A stretch of 64,000 nt of DNA from Micromonosporaceae bacterium KJ-029 (lineage in GTDB: Bacteria; Actinomycetota; Actinomycetes; Mycobacteriales; Micromonosporaceae). Location: contig BIFP01000008.1 of NCBI GenBank assembly GCA_005402585.1, positions 652,423 to 716,422 on the forward strand, read 5' to 3'. Position numbers and translations under genes: made by a program. The notes under the pieces were generated by a model. It saw only the letters and a list, made by a program, of their open reading frames with translations. It ran no database searches and was not told the origin of the DNA. Numbering within the stretch: position 1 is the first letter of the stretch; the number at the start of each line of letters is the position of its first letter. Of the stretch, positions 61,056 to 64,000 are shown one piece after another.

Positions 61056-61598
61056 ATGTCAACGACGCACGCCCTGCTCGGCGTCCTCGCCGCACGGGGG
61101 ATCAGCCATGGGTACGAGCTCAAGCGCGAGCATGACCGCAGGCTGCTGGGAGTGAAGCCGCTCGCCTTCGGGCAGATGTACACCACCCTGGCCCGGATGC
61201 TGCGCGACGGATACATCGCGGAGGCGGAACACCAGCGGGTCGGCGGGCCGGACCGGGTGGCCTACCGCCTTACCCCCGGCGGCCATACCGAGCTGGTGAA
61301 CTGGCTCAGCCAGGCGGTGCCGCCCGCGGCGTACGTCTCGGCCCAACTCTTCGTCAAGGTCATCGTGGCGCTCATCGCCACGCCGGACGAAGCGACCGCC
61401 CGGTCGTTCCTCGCCACCCAGCGCGCAGCCCATCTGGAGCGGATGCGTGAGCTGACCAAGACCAAGACCGCCGGCGGCGCCTCGGTGACCGAGCTGGCCG
61501 TCGCGGACTACCTGCTCAACCACCTCGACGCCGACCTGCGCTGGATGGCGACCACGCTCGACCGGATCAGCCAGCTCCGCAGCGAGGTGGCGGCATGA
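61056..61598 (+). CDS. PadR-family transcriptional regulator
   Basis: About 180 residues. The winged helix has MSTTHALLGVLAARGISHGYELKREHD and FGQMYTTLARMLRDGYI, with the wing VAYRLTPGGHTELVNWL; a helical dimerisation half follows. PadR proteins repress adjacent ABC transporter genes and are induced by their substrates. The C-terminus reads RISQLRSEVAA, the same tail as the micro-ORF that follows, encoded by a repeated DNA segment. Its stop overlaps that ORF's ATG. Confidence 0.92.
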   Translation: MSTTHALLGVLAARGISHGYELKREHDRRLLGVKPLAFGQMYTTLARMLRDGYIAEAEHQRVGGPDRVAYRLTPGGHTELVNWLSQAVPPAAYVSAQLFVKVIVALIATPDEATARSFLATQRAAHLERMRELTKTKTAGGASVTELAVADYLLNHLDADLRWMATTLDRISQLRSEVAA

Positions 61599-61678
61599 GC
61601 GAGCGACAGCGAGCGAATCATCGGCACAGCGCGGAAAACGCTCAGGTCGACGCCGAGCGCAGCGAGGTGGCGGCGTGA
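61595..61678 (+). CDS. 27-residue coupled micro-ORF ending in SEVAA
   Basis: ATG at 61595 overlaps the padR stop (ATGA), and its stop at 61676-61678 overlaps the ATPase start (GTGA at 61675). It encodes MSERQRANHR and on to VDAERSEVAA. Bases 61646-61680 match 33355-33389 in 32 of 35 positions. The segment CGCAGCGAGGTGGCGGC occurs both at the padR end and at this ORF's end, so the unit was duplicated. It may only supply ribosome sites and coupling. Confidence 0.5.
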   Translation: MSERQRANHRHSAENAQVDAERSEVAA

Positions 61679-62373
61679 GCGACGTCGTCATCGAGGCCAA
61701 GAACATCGAGAAGTGGTACGGCCCGACCCTGGCGCTGAAGGACGTGTCGCTGGTCGTCGACCGGGGTGAGATCGTCGCCGTCACCGGTCCAAGCGGCTGC
61801 GGAAAGTCGACGCTGCTGCACTGCCTCTCCGGGATCCTGCGCCCCGACCAGGGCAGCGTGCACTTCCAGCAGCGTGACCTCACCGTCCAGAGCGAGGCGG
61901 CCCGGTCGCGGCTGCGCCGGACAGCGTTCGGGGTGCTCTTCCAGTTCGGCCAGATCGTCCCGGAACTGACCGCCGTCGAGAACGTGACCCTGCCGCTGCA
62001 ACTCGGCGGATCGCGCTACCGGGACGCGGCGGTGCGGGCCCAGCGGCTGCTCGACCGGCTCGGCGTCGGCGACCTGGCCGGCAAGCGACCCGGCGAGATG
62101 TCGGGCGGCCAGCAGCAGCGGGTGGCGCTGGCCCGGGCACTGGTCACCGAACCGGAGGTGCTCTTCGCCGACGAACCCACCGGGGCGCTGGACAGCCTGG
62201 CCGGCGAGCAGGTCATGGTGGAACTGGTCCGGCTGGCCCGCGAACACGGCACCACCGTGCTGGTCGTGACCCACAACGTGCAGGTGGCCGCCTACGCGGA
62301 CCGCGAGATCGCCATGCGCGACGGCCGGGTGGAGAGCGCCGGGCGGGTCACCGTCACCGGGGAGGTCCGGTGA
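61675..62373 (+). CDS. MacB/LolD-type ABC exporter ATPase
   Basis: A 232-residue ATPase: Walker A GPSGCGKST (38-46), signature MSGGQQQRVALARAL and Walker B VLFADEPTGALDS, with the short size of MacB/LolD-type partners of FtsX permeases. The GTG start at 61675 is preceded by GAGGTGG from the repeat. It overlaps the permease start by four bases. Under PadR control, it probably exports an antibiotic, lipid or peptide. Confidence 0.95.
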   Translation: MSDVVIEAKNIEKWYGPTLALKDVSLVVDRGEIVAVTGPSGCGKSTLLHCLSGILRPDQGSVHFQQRDLTVQSEAARSRLRRTAFGVLFQFGQIVPELTAVENVTLPLQLGGSRYRDAAVRAQRLLDRLGVGDLAGKRPGEMSGGQQQRVALARALVTEPEVLFADEPTGALDSLAGEQVMVELVRLAREHGTTVLVVTHNVQVAAYADREIAMRDGRVESAGRVTVTGEVR

Positions 62374-63896
62374 GGCCCGCCGGCATCCTCCGGTTGGCGT
62401 TCGCCGGCACCCGGGCCGACCGGGTCCGCGTGTCGGTCACCGCTGCCGGCGCGGCCGTCGCCGTGCTGGTGCTGCTGTCCTGCGCCACCGTCCTGACGAT
62501 CGAGCCCAACTCGGGCCGCTACCACAGCCGGATGTTCACCGACGCGAACATCCTCACCAACGTCGCGCTGGCGACGCTGCTGTTCAGCATTCCGATCATG
62601 TTCCTGGTCGCGCAGTGCGCCCGGCTCGGCGCGCCCGGCCGCAACCGCAGGTTGGCGGCCATCCGGATGGCCGGCGCCACGCCGGGTCAGGTCGGCTGGG
62701 TCGTCGCGGTGGAGACCGGCCTGGCCGCGACGATCGGGGCGGCGCTGGGTGTGGCCGCCTACTTCGCCGGGCGGATGCTGCTGGACAACCCCGGGCCGGG
62801 CGGGCAACGTCCCCTGCCGACGGACGTGCTGCCACCCGGCCGGGTCATCGTCGGCATCGTGATCGGGGTGCCGCTGCTGGCGACGCTGCTCACCGTCGTG
62901 CTGCTGCGCCGGGTGGCGATCACACCCTTCGGTGTCGTACGGCAGAGCCGCCAGCAGCGGGTACGGGCATGGCCCATGCTGCTGTTGGTGGTCGGCCTGG
63001 CCGGCCTGGCGGCGATCAACGCGGTGATGCGCAGTGAGTACGTACAGCACGGCGGAATGAGCACCAGCCGGGAGAATCTCCTGGTCCTCGGGCTGCTCAC
63101 CTGCACGATCCTGATGCTGCTCGGCCTGATGTTCACCGTGGCCTGGATCGGCTACCAGAGCGCCCGCCTGCTGTTGCGGGTGACCCGGCGCCCCAGCGCG
63201 CTGATCGCCGCCCGCCAGATCCTCGCCGATCCGTACGACGGCAGCCGCAGCTTCACCGTCATCCTGGTCCTCACGGCCTTCGGTTCCGCCGCGATGATGC
63301 TGCACTCCTGGCTGGTCACCGAGGTGGCGGTGCGGACCTACGCGATGCGGGACCCGGCCCTCGGCTACGACGCGCCACCGATGGACCTGGGCGGCACCGC
63401 GGCCTTCCGCTCGGACGTCCACGACATCGTCAACACGGTGCTGCTCGGTCTCACCGCCGTCGCGGCCCTCACCCTGTTGATCGCACTTGTCGAGTCCGGC
63501 GTCGCCCGCCGGCACACCATCGCCGCGCTGGTGGCGGGCGGCACGCCGCGCGCGGTCCTGGCCCGGGCCATGTGCTGGCGGGTGCTGCTGCCCGCCGTAC
63601 CCGGCATCGCCATCGCGGGCGTAGTCGGGATGCTGGCCATGCGTGCCTTCACCGCCACCGCCACCGGAGGCTGGGGCCGCAACGTCTGCACCGGTACGCC
63701 GGCACAGTGCGCCGGGAACGACGCCGGGAACTACCTGGAGTACGTCAGCGTCACGCACACCTTCCGCACCCCGGTGCCGTGGGGCGAGATCGGAGGGGTC
63801 GCGTCGGCCTCCCTGCTGGCCGTCCTGCTGGTGATCGCCGCGAGCGTGCTCCTGCAACGGTCCAGCACCAACCCCGCCGAACTGCGCAGCGGCTGA
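62370..63896 (+). CDS. FtsX-like ABC permease
   Basis: A 508-residue permease with about eight to ten membrane helices in two FtsX-type units: an N-terminal helix (VSVTAAGAAVAVLVLLSC), a LAAIRMAGATPGQVGWVVAVE loop after the first unit, and the matching VARRHTIAALVAGGTPRAVLARA in the second. It pairs with the ATPase upstream (GTGA overlap). A cysteine pair in NVCTGTPAQCAG lies in an external loop and could form a disulfide. Confidence 0.92.
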   Translation: MRPAGILRLAFAGTRADRVRVSVTAAGAAVAVLVLLSCATVLTIEPNSGRYHSRMFTDANILTNVALATLLFSIPIMFLVAQCARLGAPGRNRRLAAIRMAGATPGQVGWVVAVETGLAATIGAALGVAAYFAGRMLLDNPGPGGQRPLPTDVLPPGRVIVGIVIGVPLLATLLTVVLLRRVAITPFGVVRQSRQQRVRAWPMLLLVVGLAGLAAINAVMRSEYVQHGGMSTSRENLLVLGLLTCTILMLLGLMFTVAWIGYQSARLLLRVTRRPSALIAARQILADPYDGSRSFTVILVLTAFGSAAMMLHSWLVTEVAVRTYAMRDPALGYDAPPMDLGGTAAFRSDVHDIVNTVLLGLTAVAALTLLIALVESGVARRHTIAALVAGGTPRAVLARAMCWRVLLPAVPGIAIAGVVGMLAMRAFTATATGGWGRNVCTGTPAQCAGNDAGNYLEYVSVTHTFRTPVPWGEIGGVASASLLAVLLVIAASVLLQRSSTNPAELRSG

Positions 63897-63919
63897 CCCC
63901 CGGAGCCTCAGCTTGATCT

Positions 63920-64000
63920 TTAACCTGTGCGGCGTGGGCGCGGATTGACGGGCTTCGTCTTCTTCGGGGCTGGTGTCTTGGTGTTCGTGGTAGTCGCGGT
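63920..64000 (-). CDS. Possible C-terminal tail of a gene entering from the right
   Basis: On the minus strand 26 codons from the window edge read TATTTNTKTPAPKKTKPV and on to a TAA at 63920-63922, a Thr/Pro/Lys-rich tail with mostly G/C third positions. It stops 24 bases from the permease gene end. No domain is visible, so this is weak and cannot be named. Confidence 0.3.
   Translation of the reverse strand, partial: TATTTNTKTPAPKKTKPVNPRPRRTG

Noticed and set aside
62292..63857. A 521-codon minus-strand open frame opposite the FtsX-like permease
   Set aside because: Its translation is His/Gln/Gly-rich low complexity, the mirror of membrane helices in the permease.
1..64000. CRISPR arrays, tRNA or rRNA genes, intact insertion sequences, prophage genes, biosynthetic megasynthases
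   Set aside because: No regularly spaced repeats, no cloverleaf or rRNA segments, no transposase or phage structural proteins, and no PKS/NRPS domains were recognised.

Overview
The window is a chromosomal stretch of a high-G+C actinobacterium. Codons are strongly G/C-biased at third positions, GTG and TTG starts are common, many genes overlap by 4 bases (ATGA/GTGA), and the gene content (LacI-controlled sugar operons, secreted carbohydrate-active proteins, a Moco/glycosyltransferase cluster) resembles Micromonosporaceae such as Micromonospora. The genus is an inference. No rRNA, tRNA, CRISPR array, intact insertion sequence or prophage was seen.

Left third. Positions 1-3820 (minus) hold a three-gene unit: an uncharacterised protein, a MoxR-type AAA ATPase and a HExxH/von Willebrand A protein that runs off the left edge. 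Positions 4079-9368 (plus) carry an SCP2-like protein, two paralogous glycogen-debranching-family glucosidases and a VOC-fold protein, preceded by a perfect 31-bp palindrome. A secreted endonuclease/exonuclease/phosphatase and a methyltransferase follow. From 11220 to 21564 lies a LacI-controlled locus: a Gfo/Idh/MocA oxidoreductase, a secreted sorbosone-dehydrogenase-like protein with a lectin-like tail, a secreted LamG-fold protein, and a five-gene Liv-type ABC importer. The same double AAGCGCTT operator sits before both minus-strand transcription units, so the importer probably carries a carbohydrate-derived solute rather than an amino acid.

Middle. Positions 21516-28436 form a cluster of a DUF2064-methyltransferase fusion, a family 2 glycosyltransferase, a polytopic membrane protein, an NAD-dependent epimerase, a membrane molybdopterin oxidoreductase and a small membrane partner. 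An alcohol dehydrogenase, a nucleosidase, an SRPBCC protein and two NarL-type two-component systems follow; one of these is divergent from an ABC exporter.

Right. Positions 36992-54533 are an apparently complete L-rhamnose regulon: a Tat-exported GH106-like rhamnosidase; an ABC importer with mutarotase and isomerase; an operon of aldolase-dehydrogenase, rhamnulokinase and LutABC lactate oxidation; and a LacI regulator. TGAAACGTTTCA-type operators stand at the head of every unit. Substrate flow is rhamnoside to rhamnose, uptake, rhamnulose, rhamnulose-1-P, lactaldehyde, lactate and pyruvate.

Positions 54540-60893 look like a decaying accessory region: a DMT-transporter remnant, a metalloprotease that has lost its N-terminal modules, a LacI remnant abutting a glycosidase C-terminal remnant, and a 21-bp-arm inverted repeat. 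Two intact genes with possible envelope roles (a glycosyltransferase and a polysaccharide deacetylase), a MOSC protein and another LacI regulator lie among them. The window closes with a PadR-ABC-FtsX operon. Both this operon and the earlier ABC exporter contain tiny, translationally coupled ORFs ending in SEVAA, a pattern not explained by standard annotation.
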